Shown: positions 8,976-17,263 of the stretch, in pieces
Layout: each line of letters begins with the position of its first letter
How positions within the stretch are numbered: the first letter of the stretch is position 1
Assembly: GCA_019116805.1 (NCBI GenBank)
Contig: DXAV01000024.1
Location: forward strand, 1-43,416
Length of the DNA: 43,416 bases
DNA from: Candidatus Bacteroides merdavium
Lineage (GTDB): Bacteria > Bacteroidota > Bacteroidia > Bacteroidales > Bacteroidaceae
Direction of reading: 5' to 3'
Program-made: the position numbers and the translations under genes
The notes under the pieces: generated by a model
The model's input: only the letters and a program-made list of their open reading frames with translations
Database searches by the model: none
What the model was told of the DNA's origin: nothing

Positions 8976-10283
8976 ATGAATAGCAAATACTGGGAAGAAG
9001 AAATAGAAACCATGCCGCGCGAGCAACTGCGCCAGCTACAGCTGCAACGACTAAAAAAAACAATCGCCATTGCAGCCAATTCACCTTTCTACAAGAAAGT
9101 GTTCGAAGCAAACAACATTACGGCAAACAGTATCAATTCGATAGAGGATATTCATAAAATCCCTTTTACTACTAAAGCCGACATGCGGGCCAACTACCCA
9201 TTCGGACTGGTGGCAGGCAATATGCGTGAAGATGGTGTACGTATCCACTCCTCAAGCGGTACAACAGGAACTCCTACGGTCATCGTACATTCACAACACG
9301 ACTTGGACTCCTGGGCTAATCTGGTTGCCAGATGCTTGTATATGGTGGGCATCCGTAGAACGGATGTATTCCAAAACAGCTCAGGTTACGGTATGTTTAC
9401 AGGTGGACTTGGTTTCCAATATGGAGCCGAACGCTTGGGCGCATTAACTGTACCCGCTGCCGCAGGCAACAGCAAGCGTCAGATAAAGTTCATTACAGAC
9501 TTCAAAACAACCGCCCTGCACGCCATTCCCAGTTATGCTATCCGACTAGCAGAGGTATTCCAATCCGAAGGAATCGATCCGACCAGCACCAGTTTGAAAA
9601 CATTAGTTATCGGAGCTGAACCGCACACCGACGAACAACGAAAGAAAATCGAACGGATGCTGGGAGTGAAGGCCTACAACAGCTTCGGAATGACAGAAAT
9701 GAATGGTCCAGGTGTTGCATTCGAATGTACCGAGCAAAACGGAATGCATTTTTGGGAAGACTGTTACCTCGTCGAAATCATCAATCCTGAGACGGGAGAA
9801 CCCGTACCAGACGGTGAAATCGGTGAATTGGTGCTGACCACACTCGACCGCGAAATGATGCCGCTGATACGCTACCGTACGCGAGACCTGACTCGAATTT
9901 TGCTTGGAGAATGCCCCTGCGGACGCACCCACCTGCGTATAGATCGCATCAAGGGTCGCAGTGACGACATGTTCATCATCAAAGGTGTAAACATCTTCCC
10001 CATGCAAGTCGAAAAAGTACTAGTGCAATTCACTCAGCTTGGCAGCAACTATCTCATTACACTGGACACTGTTGAAAATCAGGATGAAATGATTGTTGAA
10101 GTAGAGCTCAGTGACCTCTCAACAGACAGCTATATCGAATTGGAGAAAGTTCGCAAAGAGATAACCCGACAACTTAAGGATGAGATATTAGTAACTCCCA
10201 AAGTAAAACTTGTAAAGAAGGGTAGCCTTCCACAAAGTGAAGGGAAGGCTGTTAGGGTAAAAGATTTACGCAATAACAAATAA
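8976..10283 (+). CDS. paaK: Phenylacetate-CoA ligase (aryl-acetate:CoA ligase)
   Basis: A 435-residue adenylate-forming enzyme joining phenylacetate or related aryl acids to CoA with ATP. Visible motifs are the P-loop HSSSGTTGTPTVI near residue 90, SFGMTEMNGPG near 235, YRTRDL near 300, the hinge GRSDDMFIIKGVNIFP near 330, and the C-terminal catalytic Lys in QSEGKAVRV. Behind iorAB it may release aryl acetate from the CoA ester or supply the CoA ester for reductive carboxylation to aryl pyruvate; the direction is inference. No ring-oxidation genes (paaABCDE) are nearby, which fits an anaerobe. Confidence 0.93.
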   Translation: MNSKYWEEEIETMPREQLRQLQLQRLKKTIAIAANSPFYKKVFEANNITANSINSIEDIHKIPFTTKADMRANYPFGLVAGNMREDGVRIHSSSGTTGTPTVIVHSQHDLDSWANLVARCLYMVGIRRTDVFQNSSGYGMFTGGLGFQYGAERLGALTVPAAAGNSKRQIKFITDFKTTALHAIPSYAIRLAEVFQSEGIDPTSTSLKTLVIGAEPHTDEQRKKIERMLGVKAYNSFGMTEMNGPGVAFECTEQNGMHFWEDCYLVEIINPETGEPVPDGEIGELVLTTLDREMMPLIRYRTRDLTRILLGECPCGRTHLRIDRIKGRSDDMFIIKGVNIFPMQVEKVLVQFTQLGSNYLITLDTVENQDEMIVEVELSDLSTDSYIELEKVRKEITRQLKDEILVTPKVKLVKKGSLPQSEGKAVRVKDLRNNK

Positions 10284-10307
10284 ACTCAGTTTTACCCTGT
10301 TTATATC

Positions 10308-10397
10308 GACCTTTTGCCCAGCTTAAAACACCTTTTTGCCCAGCTTAGAGCATCTGTTTGAGCTGGGTAAAAGGGTGTTTTAAGCTGGGGAAAGGTC
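10308..10397 (+). repeat. Long imperfect inverted repeat after paaK
   Basis: The left arm (10308-10347) and right arm (10359-10397) pair over about 39 positions around an 11-base loop. Most differences become G-U pairs in a plus-strand RNA, so the hairpin favours the paaK transcript. Each arm itself holds two direct copies of a TTTTGCCCAGCTTA-like unit, 22 bases apart. No T-run follows, so it is not a classical terminator. It may protect or process the mRNA 3' end, or be a remnant of a small mobile repeat. Confidence 0.75.
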
Positions 10398-10447
10398 ACT
10401 CAAAATAAAACCTCAACATTATTTTATGACTAGACATTATAAGAAAT

Positions 10448-10486
10448 AAAAAAGGAATGGCAACCAAATTACCATTCCTTTTTTTT
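10448..10486. terminator. Bidirectional terminator for paaK and the 6S RNA candidate
   Basis: AAAAAGGAATGG and CCATTCCTTTTT form a stem around an 11-base loop, with A- and T-runs on both sides. It can end the paaK transcript on the plus strand and the 6S-like RNA on the minus strand. Confidence 0.9.
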
Positions 10487-10674
10487 ATAGAAAGCCGCAC
10501 CGATGATGTGATGAAACTCCGATAGACATGATTTGAGTGCTCGTCCTCTTTGTAATCCACCGACTCAAAGGTTACCCCGAAGGGCGTGGCCCGCCATTGA
10601 GAATCGAAGCTTGTCTCGGTATTTCGTAAAATTTGATGAGTTTCCCGATCCAATCAATGCGGCTATTTTTTCTA
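10486..10674 (-). ncRNA. ssrS: 6S RNA candidate (Bacteroidales-1-type RNA downstream of rplT)
   Basis: A minus-strand RNA of about 185-190 nt, bounded by an excellent Bacteroidota promoter and a terminator. Its two ends pair as in a 6S rod: TATAGAAA near the 5' end with TTTCTATA at the 3' end (10669-10676 with 10486-10493), and GCCGCATTGAT with ATCGGTGCGGC (10653-10663 with 10494-10504, with two G-U pairs). Further in, GAAACTC pairs with GAGTTTC (10638-10644 with 10513-10519). The middle is larger and less paired, as expected of the RNA polymerase-binding bubble, with a GC-rich CCCTTCGGGG tip. From memory, the Bacteroidales-1 RNA family lies downstream of L20 genes and has been linked to 6S RNA. 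The 5' end is estimated from the promoter. Confidence 0.8.
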
Positions 10675-10677
10675 TAA

Positions 10678-10708
10678 CAAAGGTAAGAAGTTTCTATGAA
10701 AGAAACAA
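10678..10708 (-). promoter_or_regulatory. Promoter of the 6S RNA candidate
   Basis: On the minus strand: TTG (10706-10708), 20 bases, TACCTTTG (10678-10685). Both boxes match the Bacteroidota consensus. It lies just downstream of the rplT stop, so the RNA can be made independently of the ribosomal protein operon. Confidence 0.85.
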
Positions 10709-10727
10709 GGAAAATAACAAAAAAGTG

Positions 10728-10759
10728 TCGGAAACTTATATAAGTTCCGACACTTTTCT
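10728..10759. terminator. Probable terminator of rplT
   Basis: AAGTGTCGGAACTTATATAAGTTCCGACACTT-like palindrome: the arms AAAAGTGTCGGAAACTTA and TAAGTTCCGACACTTTT pair almost completely, with one bulged A, and are flanked by A- and T-runs. It lies between the rplT stop and the 6S promoter and can act on the minus strand. Confidence 0.88.
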
Positions 10760-10783
10760 TAAATCTTCAGCTATTTAAGTAGC

Positions 10784-11134
10784 TTATGCTGCTTTTGCTT
10801 TAGCAACGATGGCCTTGAATGCCTCCGGATGGTTAACAGCCAAATCGGCCAAAACCTTGCGGTTAATTTCGATACCGGCTTTGTGCAAAGCACCCATCAA
10901 CTTCGAATAAGACAAGCCTTCCAGACGAGCGGCAGCATTGATACGCTGAATCCACAAAGCGCGGAAGTTTCTCTTTTTGGCCTTACGGTCACGGAATGCA
11001 TACGTCAAACCCTTCTCCCAAGTATTCTTGGCAACGGTCCAAACGTTCTTTCTAGCACCAAAGTAACCTCTGGTCAACTTCAAAATTTTCTTTCTTCTTG
11101 CTCTAGAAGCAACATGATTTACTGATCTTGGCAT
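10784..11134 (-). CDS. rplT: 50S ribosomal protein L20
   Basis: Complete 116-residue L20, an early-assembly protein of the large subunit that binds 23S rRNA domain II. The start chosen is [16 protein letters not shown], the family N-terminus; an in-frame ATG 14 codons earlier lies in a structured leader and would add non-homologous residues. The basic N-terminal helix, [21 protein letters not shown] core and C-terminal [12 protein letters not shown] are typical. It is the last gene of thrS-infC-rpmI-rplT. Confidence 0.98.
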   Translation of the reverse strand: MPRSVNHVASRARRKKILKLTRGYFGARKNVWTVAKNTWEKGLTYAFRDRKAKKRNFRALWIQRINAAARLEGLSYSKLMGALHKAGIEINRKVLADLAVNHPEAFKAIVAKAKAA

Positions 11135-11149
11135 AGTTTTTTTGTTTTT

Positions 11150-11198
11150 GAATGTTAGCGCCATTGCTTCACGCAACAGACTTCAAGCTAATGCATTC
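11150..11198 (-). promoter_or_regulatory. Structured leader between rpmI and rplT, possible L20 autoregulatory site
   Basis: The minus-strand RNA can form a two-step hairpin. GAATG and TTAGC (right arm, 11187-11198) pair with GCTAA and CATTC (11150-11159), with a two-base CA bulge between the steps. An inner TTGC/GCAA stem (11164-11167 with 11173-11176) lies further in. It ends 15 bases before the rplT start. In other phyla L20 represses its own operon by binding mRNA structures; applying this here is inference. Confidence 0.45.
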
Positions 11199-11232
11199 GG
11201 TTAATAACTTTAATTCTTTAGCAGCTTTTTGA

Positions 11233-11430
11233 TTACTTCATAGCCAAAAGCTCCTTAACCTGGCTTACATTGGTGATATCAACCAATGCTGCATGGCATA
11301 AGTTTCTTTTCTGCTTCTTCGTTTTCTTAGTCAGAATGTGACTGTGAAAAGCATGCTTTCTCTTGATTTTACCCGTTCCGGTAAGAGTAAATCTCTTTTT
11401 TGCACCGGAGTTAGTCTTGATCTTTGGCAT
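11233..11430 (-). CDS. rpmI: 50S ribosomal protein L35
   Basis: Complete 65-residue L35, a small basic large-subunit protein. The start [24 protein letters not shown] is the family N-terminus; an upstream in-frame ATG at 11466 would add 12 unrelated residues. The central [22 protein letters not shown] is characteristic. It sits between infC (66 bases upstream) and rplT (98 bases downstream). Confidence 0.98.
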   Translation of the reverse strand: MPKIKTNSGAKKRFTLTGTGKIKRKHAFHSHILTKKTKKQKRNLCHAALVDITNVSQVKELLAMK

Positions 11431-11496
11431 CTTAGTTATATTTAAATTATTAAAATTAGATGGCAACGCACTATACCGATGGCGTTACTCATTTTT

Positions 11497-12087
11497 TCAT
11501 TCTTCTGTTTCTCCTTCACCAGAAGCTACCAACGGCTTGGGTGCAACAGGTTTCTTCGTTCCAGTAGCTTTCTTTGGAGAAAGTTGGATGGTCATCCTCT
11601 TTCCTTCCAAAACAGGCATTTGATCCACCTTCGCGTAATCTTCCAAATCGTTCGCAAAACGAAGTAACAACACTTCACCTTGCTCCTTGAACAAAATGGA
11701 ACGACCTTTGAAGAAAACATAGGCCTTCACCTTATCACCGTCTTCCAAAAAGCCTTTGGCATGTTTCAACTTGAAGTTATAGTCATGATCATCCGTTTGG
11801 GGGCCAAAACGAATTTCCTTCACATTAACCTTAACCTGCTTGGCCTTCTGTTCCTTCTGACGTTTCTTCAGCTGGTAAAGAAATTTAGAGTAATCGATAA
11901 TTCGACAAACAGGGGGTTGTGCGTTGGGAGAAATCTCTACAAGGTCCGCTTCGTGTTCTTCGGCCAACTTCAAGGCCTGTGCAATCGGATACACTTTGCT
12001 TTCCACTTCGTCGCCCACTATGCGGACTTCCTTGGCACGGATTTGTTCATTAATCCGATGTTGCCCTTTTAAGCTGTCATTCTTCAT
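11497..12087 (-). CDS. infC: Translation initiation factor IF-3
   Basis: A 196-residue IF-3, which binds the 30S subunit, blocks premature 50S joining and checks start codons. The N-domain carries [15 protein letters not shown] and the linker [24 protein letters not shown]. The C-domain has [13 protein letters not shown]. The start is ATG here; the rare AUU start used in E. coli is not seen. The C-terminus has an extra low-complexity Pro/Glu tail (about 178-196), common in Bacteroidota. It follows thrS by 58 bases. Confidence 0.97.
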   Translation of the reverse strand: MKNDSLKGQHRINEQIRAKEVRIVGDEVESKVYPIAQALKLAEEHEADLVEISPNAQPPVCRIIDYSKFLYQLKKRQKEQKAKQVKVNVKEIRFGPQTDDHDYNFKLKHAKGFLEDGDKVKAYVFFKGRSILFKEQGEVLLLRFANDLEDYAKVDQMPVLEGKRMTIQLSPKKATGTKKPVAPKPLVASGEGETEE

Positions 12088-12145
12088 TAAATAACGTTTA
12101 CTTCCTATTCGTTTTTTATTTGTTACTACTAAATTGGCCGCAAAT

Positions 12146-14086
12146 TTACCACTTATTTATCATATTCTGAACTTCTTCGCTGATTTTTTTAGCGAAATCT
12201 TCGACTTTCATCGAACCTTGGTCACCTTCACCTTGCTTGCGCACAGAAACTTCACCGTTTTCAGCCTCCTTTTCGCCGACAACGAGCATATAAGGAATAC
12301 GTTTCATCTCATTGTCACGAATCTTACGACCGATCTTTTCGTTACGCTCGTCCACAAGGGCACGTATATCATACTTTTTCAAGGCCATCCGCACTTCATT
12401 GGCATAGTCATTGAATTTCTCGCTGATAGGTAGGATAGCAACCTGGTCAGGAGTAAGCCACAAGGGGAACTTGCCAGCCGTGTGTTCAATGAGGACAGCC
12501 ACGAAACGCTCCATTGAACCGAAAGGCGCACGGTGAATCATAACCGGACGATGCTTCTGGTTGTCGGCACCGGTATATTCCAATTGGAAGCGTTCAGGCA
12601 GGTTATAATCCACCTGAATGGTACCCAACTGCCAACGACGTCCGATAGCGTCCTTCACCATAAAGTCGAGTTTCGGACCATAAAAAGCGGCTTCGCCATA
12701 TTCAATCTTAGCCTTCAAGCCTTTTTCCTCACAGGCTTCGATGATGGCACGCTCAGCCTTTTCCCAGTTTTCATCGCTACCGATGTACTTCTCACGATTT
12801 TCTTTATCACGCAAAGAAATCTGTGCCTCAAAATTCTCGAAATTCATCGACTTGAACACGATGGAGATGATATCCATCACGCGCAAGAATTCATCCTTCA
12901 CCTGATCGGGACGACAGAACAAGTGTGCATCGTCCTGCGTAAAGCTACGCACACGGGTCAATCCATGCAACTCACCGCTCTGCTCATAACGACAAACGGT
13001 ACCGAACTCCGCAAGACGCAAAGGCAGATCCTTGTACGAGCGGGGCGAGTTCTTATATATCATACAGTGGTGAGGGCAGTTCATCGGTTTCAAGAAGTAT
13101 TCTTCACCCTCTTCAGGTGTATGGATAGGCTGGAAAGAATCTTTTCCATACTTGGCATAGTGGCCTGAAGTGATATACAGAAGTTTGTTTCCGATGGGCG
13201 GACACATTACCTCCTGATAGTCATAACGAGCCTGGATGCGACGCAGGAAATCCTGCAGGCGAATGCGAAGAGCCGTACCCTTCGGCAACCACATCGGCAA
13301 ACCTTTACCCACCGTATCAGAGAACATGAACAAATCCATCTCCTTACCAATCTTACGATGGTCGCGTTTCTTGGCCTCTTCCAGCATCACCAGATATTCA
13401 TCCAACATTTTTTTCTTCGGGAAGGTGATACCATAGATACGGGTCATCATCTTGCGGTCTTCCTGTCCGCGCCAGTAGGCACCTGCCACAGAGAGCAATT
13501 TGATAGCCTTAATGGGGGCAGTCGTCATCAAGTGTGGACCACGGCACAAATCCGTGAAAGCACCCTGAGTATAAGTCGTGATATGGCCATCTTCCAACTC
13601 GGAAATCAGTTCACACTTATACGTCTCGCCACGATCACCAAACTTTTTCAAGGCATCTGTCTTCGAGATATCCTGACGGACAACAGCCTCCTTCTTGGCG
13701 GCCAGCTCGGCCATCTTGCTTTCAATGGCAGGCAGGTCGGCCTCCTTGATAGGAGTTTCGCCCGGATCGACGTCATAATAGAAACCATTTTCAATTGCCG
13801 GTCCTATACCGAACTGAATGCCGGGATAGAGTTCTTGCAAAGCTTCGGCCAGCAAGTGGGCACTGGTATGCCAGAAGGCATGCTTCCCCTGCTCGTCTTC
13901 CCATTTATAAAGGACAAACTCGGCATCACCCTGAATGGGACGTCCCAAATCATAGATTTCGCCATTTACACCACAAGCCAAGACCTCCTGAGCCAGTCTT
14001 GAACTGATACTTTCTGCTATTTGCAGGCCAGTTACTCCTTCGTTGTATTCACGAACAGAGCCATCTGGGAATGTTATTTTTATCAT
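12146..14086 (-). CDS. thrS: Threonyl-tRNA synthetase
   Basis: A 646-residue cytoplasmic class II synthetase charging tRNA-Thr. The start [17 protein letters not shown] opens the TGS domain; the longer frame to 14116 adds ten non-homologous residues. The editing domain carries [12 protein letters not shown] (HxxxH, near 75-85) and a later CRGPH. The catalytic core shows [11 protein letters not shown] (zinc Cys), [14 protein letters not shown] and the motif 3 [11 protein letters not shown]. The anticodon-binding domain ends the protein. It leads infC-rpmI-rplT, the ancestral order. Confidence 0.98.
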   Translation of the reverse strand: MIKITFPDGSVREYNEGVTGLQIAESISSRLAQEVLACGVNGEIYDLGRPIQGDAEFVLYKWEDEQGKHAFWHTSAHLLAEALQELYPGIQFGIGPAIENGFYYDVDPGETPIKEADLPAIESKMAELAAKKEAVVRQDISKTDALKKFGDRGETYKCELISELEDGHITTYTQGAFTDLCRGPHLMTTAPIKAIKLLSVAGAYWRGQEDRKMMTRIYGITFPKKKMLDEYLVMLEEAKKRDHRKIGKEMDLFMFSDTVGKGLPMWLPKGTALRIRLQDFLRRIQARYDYQEVMCPPIGNKLLYITSGHYAKYGKDSFQPIHTPEEGEEYFLKPMNCPHHCMIYKNSPRSYKDLPLRLAEFGTVCRYEQSGELHGLTRVRSFTQDDAHLFCRPDQVKDEFLRVMDIISIVFKSMNFENFEAQISLRDKENREKYIGSDENWEKAERAIIEACEEKGLKAKIEYGEAAFYGPKLDFMVKDAIGRRWQLGTIQVDYNLPERFQLEYTGADNQKHRPVMIHRAPFGSMERFVAVLIEHTAGKFPLWLTPDQVAILPISEKFNDYANEVRMALKKYDIRALVDERNEKIGRKIRDNEMKRIPYMLVVGEKEAENGEVSVRKQGEGDQGSMKVEDFAKKISEEVQNMINKW

Positions 14087-14113
14087 AATGCTATGTATTT
14101 CAAATTCTGGACG

Positions 14114-14121
14114 CAAAAATA
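14114..14121 (-). promoter_or_regulatory. Candidate -7 element for thrS
   Basis: On the minus strand this is TATTTTTG, a match to TAnnTTTG, 27 bases before the thrS start in the 75-base gap after the TPR gene. No TTTG lies at the usual spacing, so transcription may also come from upstream genes. Confidence 0.5.
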
Positions 14122-14161
14122 AAGATTTATTTTCTGAAAAACATCTATTTTACAAAAAATG

Positions 14162-16201
14162 TTATTCGCGGGTATTATCTGTAAAACGTTTGATAATGTT
14201 GTAAGCAGAAACCACACCCAGTTCGCCTGCCTTGCTCAAATCCAAAATACCCTGCTTGTTGTTACCCAAAAAGATCTGGGTCAAACCACGGTTAAAATAA
14301 GCCTCTGCAAACTCAGGATCCAATTCGATAGCCTTATTATAGTCTTCCAAGGCTGTACGATAATCCCTCAAAGCAGAAGAGACATTAGCACGATTGTAAT
14401 AACCGTACACAAAATCGGGAGCTAGTTCTATGACCTTATCCAAATCTTTCTTGACAACCTCATAATCAACTGCCGTGACACCTGAATTCTGTTTGTCGTC
14501 AACACCAGACTTTAGATTGGCATCCGACAGAGCTTCCGCTTTTTTATAATCAAGCTGCTTGTAACGAACCAAAGCACGCATGAAATAAGCAGGAAAGAAA
14601 TTGCCATCAAGCAAGATGCTTTGTGTAAAATCATCAATCGAACTATCAAAATCCTGTACCAAATAGAAATCAACACCACGGGCAAAACGTTTCAATGCAT
14701 TTTGCGGATCGGCCACGATGTCGGCCGAATGAGAGTCAATCAATGCAAAATGATAACGAACCTGTTCCTCCGTTAAAGGAGCCTCCATATTGGTGATACG
14801 CAAAGGCTTGGGTAATTTTTTCGACAGATTCAATGCGTCAATGTATTTGTGATAATGAACCGCCTTCTTCACCTCACTCAACTTTTCATAGTAGGTCAAA
14901 GCATACATAGGTTCCAACTTGACCACTACATTGCGATCCTGTACACGACCACGGTAATCGCTCGTGTACCGTTGGGTTGCCTCCGAATCATCCGCAATGA
15001 CAATTTTCCGATAATTCTCCATATTCTTATCAGACTTCTTACGAGTCTTTTCCTTATCATCATCAGCCTCCGAGGTTGCATCAGCGACATCCTTTCCTTT
15101 ATTCTTACTACCATTCAAACGGTCCAATTGGGCCTGCATAAGCTTAAACTCATCCTGTTCAGCCCCCTTAATATCACCTACCTTGCGACGAGCTTCTGCT
15201 CGATAATGATAACCCGTCAAGAAGTTAGGATATTCTTCAATTACTCTTGAATAATCATCGATAGCGCCTCGATAATCGCCTGTCTGTGCACGTAACAAAC
15301 CACGATTGAAAGCAGCCATCATATTATCCGGCTCCATTTCCAATACAAAATCGAAATCTTCGATAGCACGATTGTCATCACCAACTTGGGCACGAAGCAG
15401 ACCTCTGTTATAATGGCCGATGAAATTATTGGGGTCGATGTCCAAAGCCACATCATAATCCTGCATGGCGCCCCTCAAATTGTTCTGATGGAAACGCGCC
15501 AAAGCACGGTTGATATAATTGCCCGCATTCTTGACACTCAGACGAATGGCCTGATCCAAATCGTCCTCAGCTTCCGTATATTTCTTCTGTTGAAGTTTTA
15601 CCAATGCCCGCGCGCTCCATCCGTCGGGATCATAGCGGTCCAATTCTATGGCCTTATTGAAATCCTTCAGTGCATTAACAGTATCATTCTGACGTAGATT
15701 TACGTCTCCACGCATCAAATAAGCACGAGTGTATCGCGGAGATACAGCCAGCAACTTTGCCAAATCATCTTTCGCCGCGGCATAATCCTCTTTCTGCATG
15801 TGGCAAAGCGTCAAGTTATGCCACAAAACCACATTTTCCGGATCATATTTCAACGCCATACGGTAGTCTTCAATGGCACCATCAAAGTTATTCTGCCGAA
15901 TACGTGCCAACCCTCGCACCTGGTAGGCGCCTACTACAAAAGGATTACGACGGATAGCCTCATCACAATCAGCCTCCGCCCCCTGATAGTCATCCAGATT
16001 GATTTTGGCAAGTCCACGAAAAAAGTAGGGTTCAAACAAGTAAGGCTTGGCACTGATTACCTGATTGAAATACTGTATGGAAAGCACATAGTCCTCGAAA
16101 TACAGAGCGTTGCGGGCAATCATCATTACCCGCTCCGTATTTATTTGGGCATATAAAAATGCCGGGAAAAACAATATGGCTATCAGGAGTCGCTTTATCA
16201 T
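14162..16201 (-). CDS. Exported tetratricopeptide-repeat protein
   Basis: A 679-residue protein with a signal peptide (MIKRLLIAILFFPAFLYAQ) and two TPR blocks. The first block (about 25-350) has nine or more repeats with motifs such as AIEDYRMALKYDPEN, ALKDFNKAIELDRYD and AIDDYSRVIEEYPN. A charged Lys/Asp-rich segment (about 362-395) follows. The second block (about 500-665) ends in AYFNRGLTQIFLG. TPR arrays are protein-docking surfaces; the partner cannot be named. It follows def by 11 bases, so the two are probably co-transcribed. Large tandem-TPR proteins of this kind are common in Bacteroides and mostly uncharacterised. Confidence 0.85.
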   Translation of the reverse strand: MIKRLLIAILFFPAFLYAQINTERVMMIARNALYFEDYVLSIQYFNQVISAKPYLFEPYFFRGLAKINLDDYQGAEADCDEAIRRNPFVVGAYQVRGLARIRQNNFDGAIEDYRMALKYDPENVVLWHNLTLCHMQKEDYAAAKDDLAKLLAVSPRYTRAYLMRGDVNLRQNDTVNALKDFNKAIELDRYDPDGWSARALVKLQQKKYTEAEDDLDQAIRLSVKNAGNYINRALARFHQNNLRGAMQDYDVALDIDPNNFIGHYNRGLLRAQVGDDNRAIEDFDFVLEMEPDNMMAAFNRGLLRAQTGDYRGAIDDYSRVIEEYPNFLTGYHYRAEARRKVGDIKGAEQDEFKLMQAQLDRLNGSKNKGKDVADATSEADDDKEKTRKKSDKNMENYRKIVIADDSEATQRYTSDYRGRVQDRNVVVKLEPMYALTYYEKLSEVKKAVHYHKYIDALNLSKKLPKPLRITNMEAPLTEEQVRYHFALIDSHSADIVADPQNALKRFARGVDFYLVQDFDSSIDDFTQSILLDGNFFPAYFMRALVRYKQLDYKKAEALSDANLKSGVDDKQNSGVTAVDYEVVKKDLDKVIELAPDFVYGYYNRANVSSALRDYRTALEDYNKAIELDPEFAEAYFNRGLTQIFLGNNKQGILDLSKAGELGVVSAYNIIKRFTDNTRE

Positions 16202-16212
16202 TACAATTACAA

Positions 16213-16767
16213 TTATTTCACGGTTTTCACCTTATACGTGCAATGCGCCTTCCCTTTAAGCAAAGAATTCAGTTTGCCTTTGATCATCTGCTTACGTAAA
16301 GCGGACAAATGGTCGATGAACATCTTACCCTCCAAGTGGTCAAACTCATGTTGCATAACACGGGCCAAATAACCTTCAACCACTTCATCATGCTCTTCCC
16401 AGTTTTCGTCCATATATTTCACACGTATTTTGTCACCTCTCTTCACACTTTCGTGAATACCCGGCAAACTCAGACACCCCTCTTCCATTGACACTTCCTC
16501 GCCCGACACTTCCAAGATATGGGCATTGATGTATGCCTTACGAAAATCTTTGTATTCAGGCAATTCATCGGACAAGACATCCAGATTGACAACCACCACA
16601 CGAATAGGAAGTCCTATCTGCGGGGCGGCCAGCCCAACGCCTTCTGCACGATCCATCGTCTCAAACATATTCACAATGAGCTCCTTCAGGTTAGGATAAT
16701 CAGGGGTAATGTCTTCGGCCACTTTTCTCAACACAGGTTGTCCATAAGTATAAATAGGTAAAATCAT
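16213..16767 (-). CDS. def: Peptide deformylase
   Basis: A 184-residue metallo-enzyme that removes the formyl group from the N-terminus of new proteins. All three motifs are present: [10 protein letters not shown] (43-52), EGCLSLPG (96-103, metal ligand Cys98) and QHEFDH (139-144, metal ligands His140 and His144, catalytic Glu141). It lies 34 bases after ruvX and 11 before the TPR gene, on the same strand. Confidence 0.98.
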   Translation of the reverse strand: MILPIYTYGQPVLRKVAEDITPDYPNLKELIVNMFETMDRAEGVGLAAPQIGLPIRVVVVNLDVLSDELPEYKDFRKAYINAHILEVSGEEVSMEEGCLSLPGIHESVKRGDKIRVKYMDENWEEHDEVVEGYLARVMQHEFDHLEGKMFIDHLSALRKQMIKGKLNSLLKGKAHCTYKVKTVK

Positions 16768-16801
16768 GTTCTTTCCTTCTTTTATTTATCAATGTTGTTA
16801 T

Positions 16802-17221
16802 TTATCTGAAACTTCTGTTCTCCAAATAGCTTTGCAAAATAATGGTGGCACTGATTTCATCGACCAATGCTTTGTTCTGGCGATCCTTTTTTTTCAAGCC
16901 GGCCTCCAGCATGGTCCGATGAGCAAGGACGGAAGTAAAGCGTTCGTCCACATACTCAACGGGCATATCGGGCAACCTTTTCTTAAGCGAACGAACGAAT
17001 GGCTCGATGCGTTGCATGTTCTCCGAGGCCTCGTTGTTCATCTGCTTGGGCAACCCTACCAGGATGCGCTCGACCGGTTCCTTGGACACATAATCCAATA
17101 TAAAGGAAAGCAATTCATGGGTAGGCACCGTTGTCAACCCGTTCGCTATCAGTTGCAGGGTGTCTGTCACAGCTATACCTGTACGCTTCCTACCATAGTC
17201 TATCGCCAGCAATCGTCCCAT
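16802..17221 (-). CDS. ruvX: Putative pre-16S rRNA nuclease / Holliday junction resolvase RuvX (YqgF)
   Basis: A 139-residue YqgF-family protein with an RNase H-like fold, implicated in 16S rRNA 5' end maturation. The N-terminus MGRLLAIDYGRKRTGIAVTD carries the first catalytic Asp. The later VGLPKQMNNEAS and YVDERFTSVLA (second acidic site) are diagnostic. I chose the ATG at 17221; the in-frame GTG at 17230 falls inside the promoter -7 box and would add three residues. A consensus promoter sits directly upstream. Confidence 0.93.
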   Translation of the reverse strand: MGRLLAIDYGRKRTGIAVTDTLQLIANGLTTVPTHELLSFILDYVSKEPVERILVGLPKQMNNEASENMQRIEPFVRSLKKRLPDMPVEYVDERFTSVLAHRTMLEAGLKKKDRQNKALVDEISATIILQSYLENRSFR

Positions 17222-17229
17222 ATCGGCCA

Positions 17230-17260
17230 CAAAAATACAACTTTAATTGGTTACACCAAA
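17230..17260 (-). promoter_or_regulatory. Promoter of ruvX, giving a nearly leaderless mRNA
   Basis: On the minus strand: TTTG (17257-17260), 19 bases, TATTTTTG (17230-17237). Both boxes match the Bacteroidota consensus with ideal spacing. Transcription would begin around 17225-17227, only about 4-6 bases before the ruvX ATG. The -33 box lies just past the stop codon of the upstream PCMD-like gene. Confidence 0.7.
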
Positions 17261-17263
17261 CTA

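Noticed and set aside
10396..10778. ORFs of 81-85 residues in the paaK-rplT gap
   Set aside because: They run through the terminators and the 6S RNA candidate; no homology is apparent and the structure explains the sequence better.
14087..14161. T-box or other tRNA-sensing leader before thrS
   Set aside because: Only 75 bases, with no T-box core sequence, no antiterminator pair and no specifier stem.
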